Assembly: GCF_018332655.1 (NCBI RefSeq)
Contig: NZ_BOQL01000058.1
Span: forward strand, 62,001-126,000
DNA: 64,000 bases
Direction of reading: 5' to 3'
From: Actinoplanes auranticolor
Lineage (GTDB): Bacteria > Actinomycetota > Actinomycetes > Mycobacteriales > Micromonosporaceae
Shown here one piece after another: positions 17,742 through 27,441 of the stretch; positions within the stretch are counted from its first letter, which is position 1, and each line of letters begins with the position of its first letter. Both the position numbers and the translations under genes were made by a program. Under the pieces are notes generated by a model, which was given only the letters and a program-made list of their open reading frames with translations, did not search any database and was not told the DNA's origin.

Positions 17742-18947
17742 TCAGCCCAGTGCCTCGAAGAGGTGGCCCATCCGGTCCCGCTTGGTCCGCAGGTAGCGCA
17801 CGTTCTCCGGGTGCGGGCGCACCGGCAGCTCCGCGCGGCCGGTGATGGTCAGGCCGTAGCCCTCCAGCCCGGCCCGCTTGGCCGGGTTGTTGGTGAGCAG
17901 CCGCATCGAGCGCACGCCCAGGTCGTAGAGGATCTGCGCGCCGGTGCCGTAGTCGCGGGCGTCGGCGGGCAGGCCCAGCTCGAGGTTCGCGTCGACGGTG
18001 TCCAGGCCGCGGTCCTGCAACTGGTACGCCTGCAGCTTGTGCAGCAGCCCGATGCCGCGTCCCTCGTGGCCCCGCATGTAGAGCACGACCCCGCGCCCGG
18101 CCTCGGCCACCCGGTCCAGGGCGGCGTCGAGCTGGGGCCCGCAGTCGCAGCGCACCGAGCCGAAGACGTCGCCGGTCAGGCACTCGGAATGCACCCGGAC
18201 CAGCACGTCCTCGCCGTCGCCGAGGTCACCGAAGACCAGCGCGACGTGCTCGGCGCCGGCCACGTCGGTGCGGTAGCCCACGGCGGTGAAGTCGCCGTGC
18301 TCGGTCGGCAGCCGGGTCTCGACGACCCGCTCGACCAGGGTCTCGTGCCGGCGGCGGTACGCGATGAGATCCGCGATGCTGATCAGCGCCAGGTCGTGCT
18401 CGGCCGCGAACCTCTCCAGGTCGGGCATCCGCATCATGGTGCCGTCGTCGTTGATCATCTCGCAGAGCACGCCGGCGGGGCGCAGCCCGGCCAGCACGGA
18501 CAGGTCGATCGCGGCCTCGGTGTGGCCCGGCCGGCGCAGCACGCCACCGGCCTTGGCCCGCAGCGGCACGACGTGTCCCGGCCGGGACAGGTCGGTGGGC
18601 TGGGTCTGCGCGGAGCCGAGCAGCCGGATGGTGTGCGCGCGGTCGGCGGCCGAGATGCCGGTGCTGATGCCCTCCCGGGCGTCGACGGTCACCGCGTACG
18701 CGGTCCCGCGCCGGTCCTGGTTGGTGTGGTACATCGGCGGCAGGTCGAGCCGGTCGGCCTCCTCCTCGGGCAGCGGCACGCAGATGTAGCCCGAGGTGTA
18801 GCGGACCATGAACGCGACCAGCTCCGGCGTGGCGTGCTCGGCGGCGAAGATCAGATCGCCCTCGTTCTCGCGGTCCTCGTCGTCGACCACGATCACCGCG
18901 CGCCCGGCCGCGATGTCCTTGATCGCCCGTTCGATGTCGGTGCTCAT
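17742..18947 (-). CDS. ribBA: Bifunctional DHBP synthase / GTP cyclohydrolase II
   Basis: This 401-residue fusion supplies both riboflavin precursors. The N-terminal RibB half (about 1-205) has [11 protein letters not shown], the acidic metal site for 3,4-dihydroxy-2-butanone-4-phosphate synthase. The C-terminal RibA half has the zinc site [18 protein letters not shown] (three cysteines), the [12 protein letters not shown] stretch, and [13 protein letters not shown]. The ATG at 18947 overlaps the ribE stop (ATGA), so the longer upstream frame is not used. Confidence 0.97.
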   Translation of the reverse strand: MSTDIERAIKDIAAGRAVIVVDDEDRENEGDLIFAAEHATPELVAFMVRYTSGYICVPLPEEEADRLDLPPMYHTNQDRRGTAYAVTVDAREGISTGISAADRAHTIRLLGSAQTQPTDLSRPGHVVPLRAKAGGVLRRPGHTEAAIDLSVLAGLRPAGVLCEMINDDGTMMRMPDLERFAAEHDLALISIADLIAYRRRHETLVERVVETRLPTEHGDFTAVGYRTDVAGAEHVALVFGDLGDGEDVLVRVHSECLTGDVFGSVRCDCGPQLDAALDRVAEAGRGVVLYMRGHEGRGIGLLHKLQAYQLQDRGLDTVDANLELGLPADARDYGTGAQILYDLGVRSMRLLTNNPAKRAGLEGYGLTITGRAELPVRPHPENVRYLRTKRDRMGHLFEALG

Positions 18948-19543
18948 GACAACCGCTCCCCCAGCATCTTCTCGACGTACTTGGCGATGATGTCGACCTC
19001 GAGGTTGACCGGGTCGCCGACGGACTTGGCGCCCAGCACGGTGAGCTTGAGCGTGGTCGGGATCAGGCCGACGTCGAAGGTGTCCGCGGTGACCGCCATG
19101 ACGGTCAGCGACACCCCGTCCACGGTGATCGAGCCCTTCTCCACCACGTACCGCGAGAGCTCGCTCGGCAGCGAGAAGCGCAGCACCTCCCACTCGTCGG
19201 CAGGCTCGCGAGCCACCACCCGGCCGACGCCGTCGACGTGGCCCTGCACCAGATGCCCGCCGAGGCGGGAGCCGACCGTGGCGGCGCGTTCCAGGTTGAC
19301 CTGGCTGCCCGCGGTCAGCACGCCGAGCGAGGAGCGGCGCAGGCTCTCGCCCATGACGTCGGCGGTGAAGACGCCGTCGACGTTGTCGATGACGGTCAGG
19401 CAGACGCCGTTGACCGAGATCGAGTCGCCGTGCCGAGCGTCGGACGTGACGACGGGACCGCGCACGGCGATCACCGCCGAGTCGCCTCCCGCGTCGGTGA
19501 GGTAGACGACCTCACCCAGTTCTTCGACGATTCCGGTGAACAT
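18944..19543 (-). CDS. ribE: Riboflavin synthase alpha chain
   Basis: The 199-residue protein starts [10 protein letters not shown], the typical N-terminus, and contains the two tandem lumazine-binding barrels: [10 protein letters not shown] in the first half and [10 protein letters not shown] in the second. [11 protein letters not shown] carries the ligand-binding histidines. It dismutates two lumazine molecules to riboflavin. Its start overlaps the ribD stop by one base (TGATG), and its own stop overlaps ribBA. Confidence 0.96.
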   Translation of the reverse strand: MFTGIVEELGEVVYLTDAGGDSAVIAVRGPVVTSDARHGDSISVNGVCLTVIDNVDGVFTADVMGESLRRSSLGVLTAGSQVNLERAATVGSRLGGHLVQGHVDGVGRVVAREPADEWEVLRFSLPSELSRYVVEKGSITVDGVSLTVMAVTADTFDVGLIPTTLKLTVLGAKSVGDPVNLEVDIIAKYVEKMLGERLS

Positions 19544-20598
19544 CAGGCCTCCTTGGCTCGGAGCGATGCGGTGAAGCGCAGGTCGGGTCCGACCCGCGCG
19601 ATGTCGATCAGGTCCAGCTCGATGGCCTCGGCGATGGTGGTGACGCCCGCGCCGACCAGGGACGGCTGGCCGGCGCCGAGCATCTTCGGCGCGATGTAGC
19701 CGACCACCTTGTCGACCAGCCCGGCCGCCAGGAAACCGCCGGCCAGGGTGGGGCCGCCCTCCAGCAGCACGGCGCGCACGCCGCGGGCGTACAGCTCGGT
19801 GAGCAGGGCGGCGAGGTCGACCCGGCCGTCGGGGCCGGTGCCGACCTCGGCCGCCGTCGCGATCCAGGTGGGTGCGGCCTGGTCCCGGATCCGGGCGGTG
19901 GCCGGGGTACGCCCGGACGAGTCCACCACGACCCGCCAGGGCTGCTTGATGGCCAGGCTGCCGTCGCGCAGGTCGCGCACGGTGAGCTGGGGATCGTCGG
20001 CGATGATGGTGCCGACCCCGGCGACGATCGCGTCGACCGCGCTGCGCAGCTTGTGCACGTCGCTGCGGGCCGGCGCCGAGGTGATCCACTGACTGGTGCC
20101 GTCCGCGGCGGCCGAACGCCCGTCCAGGGTCGCGGCGTACTTCCAGGTCACGTACGGCCGGCCGCGGCGTACGGCGGTCAGCCAGGCGACGTTGCCCTCC
20201 TCGGCCGGCGCCCGGCCCACCCCGGTCTCGACCCGGACCCCGGCGTCGCGCAGGGTCGCCGCCCCGCCGGCCGCCACGGGCGTGGGGTCGTCGACGGCGA
20301 TGACCACCCGGACGATGCCGGCGTTGATCAGGGCCTGGGCGCAGGGGCCGGTGCGGCCGGTGTGGTTGCAGGGCTCGAGGGTGACGACAGCCGTTCCGCC
20401 GCGGGCGCGCTCACCGGCCTGGGCCAGCGCGACGATCTCGGCGTGCGGTCCGCCGGCGTACGCGTGGAAGCCCTCGCCGACGACCTCGCCCTCCGCGCTG
20501 AGCAGCACGCAGCCGACCACCGGGTTGGGGCTGGTCGTGCCGAGGCCGCGGGCGGCGAGCGCGATCGCGCGGCCCATCGCCTCGTCGTCGGTGACCAT
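19543..20598 (-). CDS. ribD: Bifunctional pyrimidine deaminase/reductase
   Basis: RibD deaminates and reduces the first pyrimidine intermediate of riboflavin synthesis. The deaminase half has the zinc motif HAEIVAL, then PCNHTGRTGPC. The reductase half starts near RPYVTWKYAATLDGR and has the NADPH-site segment LLEGGPTLAGGFL. I chose the ATG at 20598 (MVTDDEAM) because GAGAGGG precedes it at seven or eight bases; two upstream in-frame starts (20616, 20631) lack a clear site. The length is then 351 residues. It is the first gene after the FMN riboswitch. Confidence 0.95.
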   Translation of the reverse strand: MVTDDEAMGRAIALAARGLGTTSPNPVVGCVLLSAEGEVVGEGFHAYAGGPHAEIVALAQAGERARGGTAVVTLEPCNHTGRTGPCAQALINAGIVRVVIAVDDPTPVAAGGAATLRDAGVRVETGVGRAPAEEGNVAWLTAVRRGRPYVTWKYAATLDGRSAAADGTSQWITSAPARSDVHKLRSAVDAIVAGVGTIIADDPQLTVRDLRDGSLAIKQPWRVVVDSSGRTPATARIRDQAAPTWIATAAEVGTGPDGRVDLAALLTELYARGVRAVLLEGGPTLAGGFLAAGLVDKVVGYIAPKMLGAGQPSLVGAGVTTIAEAIELDLIDIARVGPDLRFTASLRAKEA

Positions 20599-20734
20599 CT
20601 GCGTTTCCCTCTCCATGCGCGGTGCGGTCACGCGCTGGAAAGAGAGGGAGCAGACAAGCAGAAACAGGACATGAGGGGACGCTTCGCGCCACCCCAGGTG
20701 TGAGCACGCCGCGACGAGCCCTCATCCTGCTCCC
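20599..20734 (-). promoter_or_regulatory. Expression platform between the FMN aptamer and ribD
   Basis: This 136-base stretch holds no gene. On the minus strand GGGG..GCGC and GCG..CCCC (plus strand about 20674-20694) form a stem, followed by the moderately T-rich TCATGTCCTGTTTCTGCTTG. It may be the terminator or a pausing element of the riboswitch; the U-tract is imperfect. Confidence 0.45.
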
Positions 20735-20917
20735 GCGCGCTGTCTCCCATCCGGACTGTCTGAGCAGTCGGCCCGAGGGCCGTCCGCTCAACCGTCGGCT
20801 CTGGAGTCTCACCAGATCCACCGTCCGTCTTGGTATCGACGTCCGGGTCGCGGGCTCAGCCCTGCCGGAGCAGGGCATCACCGCCGGTTCGGAATTTCAC
20901 CGAGTCCCGCCAGCGCG
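20735..20917 (-). ncRNA. FMN riboswitch (RFN element)
   Basis: On the minus strand the conserved pieces appear in order: GGACTCGGTGAAATTCCGAACCGG split over the first stems, AGCCCGCGA, GGATCTGGTGAGACTCCAG, GCCGACGGT, and AGTCCGGATGGGAGA at the 3' side. The outer arms CGCGCTG (20911-20917) and CAGCGCG (20735-20741) close helix P1. These match the RFN aptamer of riboflavin operons. It lies about 135 bases upstream of ribD, so FMN should lower rib operon expression. Confidence 0.96.
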
Positions 20918-20979
20918 TGGTGGGTCACCCATGAGTCTTGCACGCGAATCGCGGGTTGCCACCTGGTGGGCGATCCACG

Positions 20980-22014
20980 TCACAGACCCACGCCCGACGA
21001 GGGGTCCTCCGGGTCCTCCGAGTCGGCGCGGCGGCGGTCGATCGCCACGAAGGAGCCCGGCTGGCTCTTGGCGACCTTCTTCATCTCGGAGGCCACGGCG
21101 ACCACCACCCGGGCGTCCTCGAAGCGGCGGCCCTCCGCGGTGGCCTGCGCGACGCCGATCGAGAGCGTCACCAGCGCGGCGCGCTGCTTGTTGCCGCGCC
21201 GGTCGGGCACCTCGATGTAGCCCCGCTGCGCGTCCTCGGGGTCGTAGAGCCCGTCGGCGACGGTCTCGAAGTCGGTCACCGTGCGCTTGGTCAGCGGCAG
21301 GACCTGCTCCGGCGTGCAGATGAAGACGAAGTCGTCGCCGCCGATGTGGCCCAGGAAGACCGGCGGGCGCCCGGTGGCGGCCACCGCCCGGTGCAGGCTG
21401 CCGGCCAGGGCGGTGATGAACTCGTCGCCGCGGTCGAAGCCGTACACGTCGTTGACGCTCTTGAACCGGTCGATGTCGATGTAGCCGACCGCGAAGTCCT
21501 TGCCGGTCTTCATCCGGTCCACGATCTCGCGGCGCACCCGCGCGTTGCCGGGCAGGCCGGTCAGCGGGGAGACCTCGCGGAACTCCTTGTTGCGCCGCAG
21601 CGTCGAGGAGACCCGGGCGATCAGCTCGGCGGTGTCGAACGGCTTGACCAGGTAGTCGTCGACGCCGGCGGTGAGGCCGACCACCTTGTCGACGGTCATC
21701 CCCTTGGCGGTGAGCATGATCACCGGCAGCGCCGAGGTGAGCGGCTCGGCGCGCAGCCGGCGGGTCAGCTCGACGCCGTTCATGTTCGGCATCATCCAGT
21801 CGACCACGGCCAGGTCGGGGCGGCGGCTCTCCATCACCTCGAGGGCCTGCTGGCCGTCGCGGGCCCGCATCACCTCGAAGCCGTGCACCTTGAGGTTGAA
21901 CGCGACGAAGCTGGCGATGTCCTCGTCGTCGTCGACCACGAGGATCAGGTCGGGCCGCTCCTCCGGCTCGGCGGCGCTGGCATCGACCTTGTGCCGGACG
22001 ACCCCGGTGCTCAT
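20980..22014 (-). CDS. Response regulator with a diguanylate-cyclase-like (GGDEF) output domain
   Basis: The protein has 344 residues. The receiver domain (about 22-140) has DDDED, the phospho-acceptor Asp72 in VVDWMMP, and the lysine in LVKPF. The GGDEF domain (about 148-310) begins DPLTGLPGN-like with [12 protein letters not shown], and its active-site loop is GGDDF at 225-229, an allowed variant of GG[DE][DE][15 protein letters not shown] carries the second metal aspartate. No RxxD inhibitory site is seen just before GGDDF. It probably makes c-di-GMP under phosphorelay control. The ATG overlaps the rpe stop (ATGA). No kinase lies beside it. Confidence 0.9.
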   Translation of the reverse strand: MSTGVVRHKVDASAAEPEERPDLILVVDDDEDIASFVAFNLKVHGFEVMRARDGQQALEVMESRRPDLAVVDWMMPNMNGVELTRRLRAEPLTSALPVIMLTAKGMTVDKVVGLTAGVDDYLVKPFDTAELIARVSSTLRRNKEFREVSPLTGLPGNARVRREIVDRMKTGKDFAVGYIDIDRFKSVNDVYGFDRGDEFITALAGSLHRAVAATGRPPVFLGHIGGDDFVFICTPEQVLPLTKRTVTDFETVADGLYDPEDAQRGYIEVPDRRGNKQRAALVTLSIGVAQATAEGRRFEDARVVVAVASEMKKVAKSQPGSFVAIDRRRADSEDPEDPSSGVGL

Positions 22015-22718
22015 GCGTGCACCGTCGCACGCTCGGCCAGGGCGCGCAGCTTGCGGCAGGCCTCGGCGGGGTCGTCGGCGCCGTACACCGCGGTGCCCGC
22101 GACGAACGCGTCGGCACCGGCCTCGGCGGCCTGCTCGATGGTGTCGGCGGCGATGCCACCGTCGACCTCGAGGCGTACCTCCAGGTTCTTGGCCCGGATC
22201 CGGCGGCGCACGTCACGCACCTTCTCCAGCATCTCGGGCATGAACTTCTGCCCGCCGAACCCGGCCTTGATCGTCATGATCAGCACCGTGTCCACATAGG
22301 GAAGCAGCTCGAGATACGGCTCGACCGGGGTGTCCCGGTCGATGGCCAGGCCGGCCTTGGCGCCGGCCGCGCGCAGCGTCCCGGCCAGGGCCACCGGGTT
22401 CTCGCAGGCCTCGGCGTGGAAGGTCACGTTGTACGCGCCGGCCTCGGCGTACCCGGGCGCCCAGCGCTCCGGATCGGTGATCATCAGATGCACGTCGAAC
22501 GGGATGACGGTCGCCTTGCGCAGACTCTGCACGACCGGCAGGCCGATGGTCAGATTCGGGACGAAATGGTTGTCCATGACGTCCACGTGCACCCAGTCCG
22601 CGGCGCCCTCGATGTCGTGCACCGCGGTGGCGAGGTGGGCGAAGTCCGCGGCCAGGATGCTGGGGGCGATGATCGGCGATGGATCCACCGGTGAAGTGTA
22701 TGGCCTGATTGCCGTCAC
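22011..22718 (-). CDS. rpe: Ribulose-phosphate 3-epimerase
   Basis: The 235-residue TIM-barrel enzyme interconverts ribulose-5-phosphate and xylulose-5-phosphate. It has [10 protein letters not shown], the metal site [24 protein letters not shown], and [10 protein letters not shown] near the phosphate site. The GTG at 22718 follows AGGAG at eight bases; a later GTG at 22688 would also keep the conserved core. Ribulose-5-phosphate is a riboflavin precursor, which fits its place near the rib genes. Confidence 0.95.
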   Translation of the reverse strand: MTAIRPYTSPVDPSPIIAPSILAADFAHLATAVHDIEGAADWVHVDVMDNHFVPNLTIGLPVVQSLRKATVIPFDVHLMITDPERWAPGYAEAGAYNVTFHAEACENPVALAGTLRAAGAKAGLAIDRDTPVEPYLELLPYVDTVLIMTIKAGFGGQKFMPEMLEKVRDVRRRIRAKNLEVRLEVDGGIAADTIEQAAEAGADAFVAGTAVYGADDPAEACRKLRALAERATVHA

Positions 22719-22765
22719 CCGGGATACTCCTGGAGACTGCCTTCAGTCCGGTCCCGGAGGGTTTT

Positions 22766-23632
22766 ATGCGACGCACGGCGGTGCTGCTGGCGGTGCTGCT
22801 CACCGCCGGTTGCTCCGGCGCGCCGCCGGACGGCACCGACGGCGACCTGACCGACGACTGGCGCCTGCCCGCCTCCCCGGCGCCCTTCCGCCCCGCCACC
22901 GGCCAGTGCCACGAGACGCTGGCGGCGACCGCGGCCCTGGACGACTACCGGCCGGTGGACTGCGCCGAGCTGCACGTCTCGGAGACCTTCCATGTGGGCA
23001 CCGCGGCGGACGCCGACGTGGTCCCGGCCGCCGGCAGTGCGGGAGCCCGCGCGGCGTTCCAGGAGTGCTCGGAGCGGGCGGCCGGCTTCCTGGGCGGACC
23101 GTGGCGCACCGCCCGGGTGGCCGTGCAGGTGGTGTGGCCGACGAAGGCCGGCTGGTCGGGCGGCGCGCGCTGGTTCCGCTGCGACGTCACGACCGCCGAC
23201 CTCGACGGGCAGAGCCGGACCAGCCGCACCGGCAGCCTGGCCGGGGAGCTGGCCGGCGCGTCGGCGCTCGAGCTGGGCTGCTTCAACCCGACGGTGGACG
23301 GCGAGACGGTCACCACGATGCGGCCGGTGGCCTGCGACAAGCCGCACCGGGCGGAGTTCGCCGGGCTGTGGCAGGCACCGGAGATCACCTACGCGGCGCT
23401 GGAGTCCGGCACCGAGCGCAGCGCGGCCGGCTGCCGCAGCGTGATCGCCAGGTTCGCGAAGCTGCCCGACGACTCGGACATGCAGTACCGCACCGGCTGG
23501 ATCTCCTACAACCCGACCCGCACCGAATGGCTGTCCGGCGAGCGCCGGGTGCGCTGCTTCGTGTACTTCGCCAAGCGAACCTTCACTCGCTCCCTGAAGG
23601 GCGCCGGCTCCTCAATGCTGCCCGTCGACTGA
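22766..23632 (+). CDS. Septum_form-family lipoprotein
   Basis: The 288-residue precursor starts at an ATG five bases after GGAGG and has a lipobox LTAGC at about residues 14-18. The mature part repeats a pattern seen in the Septum_form family: GQCHETL..., PVDCAELHVSETF in the first half and LGCFNPT..., PVACDKPHRAEFAGLW in the second. Paired cysteines and the C...H..E motif suggest two disulphide-stabilised copies. It should be exported and lipid-anchored. The family is linked to septum formation only by homology. Confidence 0.82.
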   Translation: MRRTAVLLAVLLTAGCSGAPPDGTDGDLTDDWRLPASPAPFRPATGQCHETLAATAALDDYRPVDCAELHVSETFHVGTAADADVVPAAGSAGARAAFQECSERAAGFLGGPWRTARVAVQVVWPTKAGWSGGARWFRCDVTTADLDGQSRTSRTGSLAGELAGASALELGCFNPTVDGETVTTMRPVACDKPHRAEFAGLWQAPEITYAALESGTERSAAGCRSVIARFAKLPDDSDMQYRTGWISYNPTRTEWLSGERRVRCFVYFAKRTFTRSLKGAGSSMLPVD

Positions 23633-23635
23633 GAG

Positions 23636-24259
23636 CTAGGCCCGCTGCATGAAGTGGGCCTGGAACGACGCGCTGTCGTTGGTCCGCGGGAACGGCTCCG
23701 GCGGCACGGCCACGCCCAGGAAGTCGCAGAGCGGCTGCCAGCCCTGCGCCACCTCGAACTCGAGCAACCGCTCCGCCGGGACCTCCCGGCGCACAGCCTC
23801 GTTGTGCTCCGTGAACACCCGCACGGCGTGCTCGCGGTCGGCGAACCGGCCGCCGAAGGTGCGCGCCCAGACCACCTCGCGGGCCATCTCCAGCCCGGCC
23901 GGCGTGACCCCGTCCGCGCCGGCCGGAGTGTGCATGGCGGCCTGGAAGATCGTCCGGTGCGCGCTGTCGTACCAGCGTTGCGGGTCCCGGACGGTCAGGA
24001 GGACCTTCGCGTCCGGGTGCCGGTCGGTCAGCTCCCGCCAGAAGTACGCCCCCGGCCAGTCCACCGTGGAGCGGTGGCCCGTCAGGGCCCTGTCCAGGCT
24101 GCCCAGGTCGCCGTCGGCCGCCCGGTGGATCAGGGAAGCCCGTTCCGGATCCTCCAGCAACGGCAGCATGTGCATGCAGGGCCCGAACCCCAGCCGCTCG
24201 AGCGCGACCTTCAGGCTGAGAGTGCCCGTCCGACCGAATCCCACGCCGATGACATCCAT
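23636..24259 (-). CDS. Sulfotransferase-family protein
   Basis: The 207-residue protein begins MDVIGVGFGRTGTLSLKVALE, where GFGRTGTLSL is the 5'-phosphosulfate-binding loop of PAPS-dependent sulfotransferases, followed by LGFGPCMHM. KVLLTVRDPQRWYDS matches the 3'-phosphate-binding segment with its Arg and Ser. It groups with the short sulfotransferase-like proteins that are often misnamed as NAD-dependent epimerases in databases. The substrate is unknown. It starts downstream of an 11-bp perfect inverted repeat after rsmB and converges with the lipoprotein gene, with only three bases between the stops. Confidence 0.8.
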   Translation of the reverse strand: MDVIGVGFGRTGTLSLKVALERLGFGPCMHMLPLLEDPERASLIHRAADGDLGSLDRALTGHRSTVDWPGAYFWRELTDRHPDAKVLLTVRDPQRWYDSAHRTIFQAAMHTPAGADGVTPAGLEMAREVVWARTFGGRFADREHAVRVFTEHNEAVRREVPAERLLEFEVAQGWQPLCDFLGVAVPPEPFPRTNDSASFQAHFMQRA

Positions 24260-24276
24260 GAACTTCTCTATACCTG

Positions 24277-24305
24277 GCCTTGTCGACCTGAAACGTCGAC
24301 AAGGC
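24277..24305 (-). terminator. Perfect 11-bp hairpin between rsmB and the sulfotransferase gene
   Basis: GCCTTGTCGAC (24277-24287) and GTCGACAAGGC (24295-24305) are perfect inverted arms around a seven-base loop. It begins right after the rsmB stop codon on the minus strand and lacks a U-tract. It can end the def-fmt-rsmB transcript; an operator for the sulfotransferase gene is the alternative. Confidence 0.6.
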
Positions 24306-24307
24306 GC

Positions 24308-25816
24308 TCAGCTCGTACGGCGCAGCACGGCCAGGAACATCGCGTCGGTGCCGTGCCGGTGCGGCCACAGCTGCACGGTCGGGCCCGGACCGAGCTTCGG
24401 CATGCCCGGCGGCAGCAGCGGGCGCGCGTCCACGAAGTCGACCTCCACGCCGCTGCGGCGGGACCCCTCGGTGACCGTCACCTGGGTCTCCACCATGTGC
24501 GGCGAGCAGGTCACATACGCCACGACCCCACCGGGGCGCACGGCCCGCAACGCGGCCACGAGCAGCTCCCGCTGCAGCCGGGTCAGCGGCGGCAGATCGG
24601 CCGGGGTACGCCGCCAGCGCGACTCCGGACGCCGGCGCAGCGAGCCCAGCCCGGTGCATGGGGCGTCCACCAGCACCCGGTCGAAGCCGTCCTCGGGCAG
24701 GTCGGGGTCGCGTCCGACCGTACGGCCGTCGGTCGGCAGCACCGTGACCGGCAGCCCGGCCGTGGCCTGCTCGACCAGCCGGGCCCGGTGGTCGGCGACC
24801 TCGACCGCGGTGACCTCGGCGCCGCGCTGAGCGGCGATCGAGCCGAGCAGCCCGGCCTTACCGCCGGGGCCGGCGCACAGGTCCAGCCAGCGGTCGTCCC
24901 GGCCCTCGATCGGCGCGGCCAGCATCGCGGCCGCCACCAGCTGCGAGCCCTCGTCCTGCACGTGGGCGCGCCCCTCGCGGATGGCGGCCAGCTCGCTGGG
25001 CGAACCGCCGTTCAGGTACACCGCGTACGGCGAGAACGCGCCCGGTACACCGTCGACCTCGTCGGCCAGCTCGACCGCATCGGCCCGTCCCGGCCGCGCG
25101 CACAGGTGCACCGTCGGCGGCTGGTTGTCCTCGATCAGCAGCCGGGCGGTGTCCTCCAGGTCCCCGCCGAGCGCCTCGGCGAAGGACCGGATGATCCACT
25201 CCGGGTGGTTGTGCACGACCGCGAGATTGCCGACCGGATTCTCCGCGTAGTCCGGGGCGAGCTTGGTCAGCCAGTCGTCGAGACCGGTGTCCGAGATGGT
25301 GCGCATGACCGCATTGGCGAAGCCGTGGGCGCCGGGCGCGACCGAGCGGACCAGGTCGACGGTCTGGTTCACCGCGGCGTGCGCCGGCACCCGGGTGAAA
25401 AGCAACTGGTACGCGCCCAGGCGCAACGCGTCCCGGGCGGGCGGGTCGATGCGCGACACCTCACGGCCGGCCGCGTCCGCGATGATCAGGTCCAGGGTGC
25501 CCAGGGCGCGCAGGGTGCCGTAGGTCAGCTCGGTCGCGAACGCCGCGTCCCGGCCGTGCAGCCGCATCTCCCGCAGGATCTGGGACAGCACCAGGTTCGC
25601 GTACGCGTCATCCCGGTGCACGGCCGCGATGGCCTCGTACGCCGCCTGCCGGGCCGGGTCCGACGGCGGGCGACCCGCTCGCGGAGCCCGCCCGGAACGG
25701 CTGTCGCGGCTCTGGTCACGGCCCTGCCCGGGACCGCCGGGACGGCGCGGACCGGCATTGTGCGGCCGGTCGGCACTGTGCCGGCGCTGCTCACGCGGCT
25801 TGCTGTCGTCGGTCAT
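24308..25816 (-). CDS. rsmB: 16S rRNA (cytosine-C5) methyltransferase, RsmB/Sun family
   Basis: RsmB methylates C967 of 16S rRNA using SAM. The 502-residue protein has a disordered basic N-terminus (about 1-55), a NusB-like RNA-binding domain (about 55-190), and a C-terminal methyltransferase. The SAM-binding motif I is [12 protein letters not shown], with [17 protein letters not shown] and the second cysteine motif [11 protein letters not shown], the two catalytic cysteines of m5C enzymes. The ATG at 25816 overlaps the fmt stop (ATGA). def-fmt-rsmB (fmt/fmu) is a conserved arrangement. Confidence 0.93.
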   Translation of the reverse strand: MTDDSKPREQRRHSADRPHNAGPRRPGGPGQGRDQSRDSRSGRAPRAGRPPSDPARQAAYEAIAAVHRDDAYANLVLSQILREMRLHGRDAAFATELTYGTLRALGTLDLIIADAAGREVSRIDPPARDALRLGAYQLLFTRVPAHAAVNQTVDLVRSVAPGAHGFANAVMRTISDTGLDDWLTKLAPDYAENPVGNLAVVHNHPEWIIRSFAEALGGDLEDTARLLIEDNQPPTVHLCARPGRADAVELADEVDGVPGAFSPYAVYLNGGSPSELAAIREGRAHVQDEGSQLVAAAMLAAPIEGRDDRWLDLCAGPGGKAGLLGSIAAQRGAEVTAVEVADHRARLVEQATAGLPVTVLPTDGRTVGRDPDLPEDGFDRVLVDAPCTGLGSLRRRPESRWRRTPADLPPLTRLQRELLVAALRAVRPGGVVAYVTCSPHMVETQVTVTEGSRRSGVEVDFVDARPLLPPGMPKLGPGPTVQLWPHRHGTDAMFLAVLRRTS

Positions 25817-26739
25817 AGCAGGGTCTCCCCCGGGTTGAGGCGCAGGCCACGCGCCCAGTCGGAGGCCGGCATGGGCTTCTTTCCGGCGGCCCGGACCTCG
25901 CCCAGGATCACCGGGGTGGTCGCCGTGCCGGCCAGCACCTGGCTGCGCTCGACCAGCAGCTCCCCCGGGGCGAGCGCGGCGGCGTTGGCCACCGGGCGCA
26001 CCGGTCCCAGCTTGAGCCGCTCGTCGCGCAGGGTGGTCCAGGCGCCCGGCGCCGGGGTGCACGCGCGGATGCGCCGGTCGACGGCGAACGCCGGGTCGGT
26101 CCAGCGGACCCGGGCGTCCTCGACGGTGATCTTCGGGGCCATCGACACGCCGTCGGCGGGCTGCGGGTGCGCCCGGGCGGTGCCGGCCTCGATCGCGTCC
26201 AGGACGGCGACCAGCAGGCCGGCGCCCTCGGTGGCGAGCCGGGCCAGCAGGTCACCGGAGGTGTCGGTGGCCCGGATCTGCTCGGTCAGCGTGCCGTACA
26301 CCGGGCCGGTGTCCATCCCGGCCTCCAGCTCGAACACGCTCGCGCCGGTGACCTCGTCGCCGTGCAGGACGGCGTGCTGCACCGGCGCCGCGCCACGCCA
26401 CGCGGGCAGTAGCGAGAAGTGCAGGTTGACCCAGCCGTGCTTGGGGATCTCCAGGGCGCTGGGCGGCACCAGCGCGCCGTAGGCGACCACGGGCACACAG
26501 TCCGGGGCGAGCTCGCGCAGCCGCTCCAGGAACTCCGGCTCGCGGGGACGCTGCGGGGTGAGCACCTCGATGCCGCGCTCGTCGGCCCAGGCGCCGGCCG
26601 GGGAGCGCACCAGGCGGCGGCCGCGGCCGGCCGGGGCGTCGGGGCGGGTGACGACGGCGACGATCTCGTGGCCGGAGGCGGCCAGCGCGTCGAGGGACGG
26701 CAGGGTCACCTCGGGGGTGCCGGCGAAGATCAGGCGCAC
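25813..26739 (-). CDS. fmt: Methionyl-tRNA formyltransferase
   Basis: Fmt formylates initiator Met-tRNA with 10-formyl-tetrahydrofolate. The start is the GTG at 26739 ([10 protein letters not shown]), four bases after def; the longer frame lies inside def. The 308 residues show [13 protein letters not shown], the formyl-transfer motif [21 protein letters not shown] with its catalytic Asn/His set (Asp in DTGPVY), and a C-terminal OB-like domain. Its product is the substrate on which newly made peptides later meet deformylase, so pairing with def is functional. Confidence 0.96.
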   Translation of the reverse strand: MRLIFAGTPEVTLPSLDALAASGHEIVAVVTRPDAPAGRGRRLVRSPAGAWADERGIEVLTPQRPREPEFLERLRELAPDCVPVVAYGALVPPSALEIPKHGWVNLHFSLLPAWRGAAPVQHAVLHGDEVTGASVFELEAGMDTGPVYGTLTEQIRATDTSGDLLARLATEGAGLLVAVLDAIEAGTARAHPQPADGVSMAPKITVEDARVRWTDPAFAVDRRIRACTPAPGAWTTLRDERLKLGPVRPVANAAALAPGELLVERSQVLAGTATTPVILGEVRAAGKKPMPASDWARGLRLNPGETLL

Positions 26740-26743
26740 CCGG

Positions 26744-27295
26744 TCACCGCCCCAGGCCGAAGATGCCGTGCGGGTTGACCTTGACCTTGGGCGGGGCGCC
26801 GGCGTCGTACCACTCGGCGGCACGGATCTGCTTCATCGCGTCCTTACGTGCGGCGGCGTCCAGCCGGTCCAGGAAGAGCACCCCGTCGAGGTGGTCGGTC
26901 TCGTGCTGCACGCAGCGCGCCATCAGGCCGGTGCCGACCAGTTGCAGCGGGTCGCCGTGCTCGGTGAAGCCCTGCGCGACGACGTTCTGGCGGCGTTTGG
27001 TGTCGACGTACACGCCGGGGATGGACAGGCAGCCCTCCGGGCCGTCCTGCTCCTCCTCGTCCGGGAACGACAGCACCGGGTTGACGATGTGGCCGGTCAC
27101 GTCGTCGACGTGGAAGGTGAACACCCGTAGACCCACGCCGAGCTGGGGCGCGGCGAGGCCGGCGCCACCCTCGTCCTGCATCGTCTCGGTGAGGTCCCGG
27201 ACGAGCCGGCGCAGTTCCTTGTCGAAGTCGACCACGGCGTCGGCCGGCGAACGCAGCACCGGGTCGCCGAACAGACGGATGGGCTGGACGGTCAC
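26744..27295 (-). CDS. def: Peptide deformylase
   Basis: This 183-residue metalloenzyme removes the N-terminal formyl group. All three motifs are intact: [11 protein letters not shown] near 43-53, EGCLSIPG with the metal cysteine, and [11 protein letters not shown] with the two metal histidines and catalytic glutamate. The GTG start follows CAGGAG. It heads the def-fmt-rsmB operon. The upstream 146 bases to the divergent secreted esterase gene hold only promoter sequence. Confidence 0.96.
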   Translation of the reverse strand: MTVQPIRLFGDPVLRSPADAVVDFDKELRRLVRDLTETMQDEGGAGLAAPQLGVGLRVFTFHVDDVTGHIVNPVLSFPDEEEQDGPEGCLSIPGVYVDTKRRQNVVAQGFTEHGDPLQLVGTGLMARCVQHETDHLDGVLFLDRLDAAARKDAMKQIRAAEWYDAGAPPKVKVNPHGIFGLGR

Positions 27296-27427
27296 GCGGG
27301 TGCCACTCCTGACTGCTCACAAGAATTGCTGATCGCACCTAGTCTACGGAGCCCGGGCGGGCAGCCGGCGTCGCCCGGCCGCGCCCCCGCTTCACGCCGG
27401 CGTCGATCACGGTTCATCCGGGCTCTC

Positions 27428-27433
27428 TACTGT
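27428..27433 (+). promoter_or_regulatory. Candidate leaderless -10 element (TACTGT)
   Basis: TACTGT (TANNNT) ends eight bases before the ATG at 27442, and no ribosome-binding site is visible. Confidence 0.4.
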
Positions 27434-27441
27434 CCGGCTTC

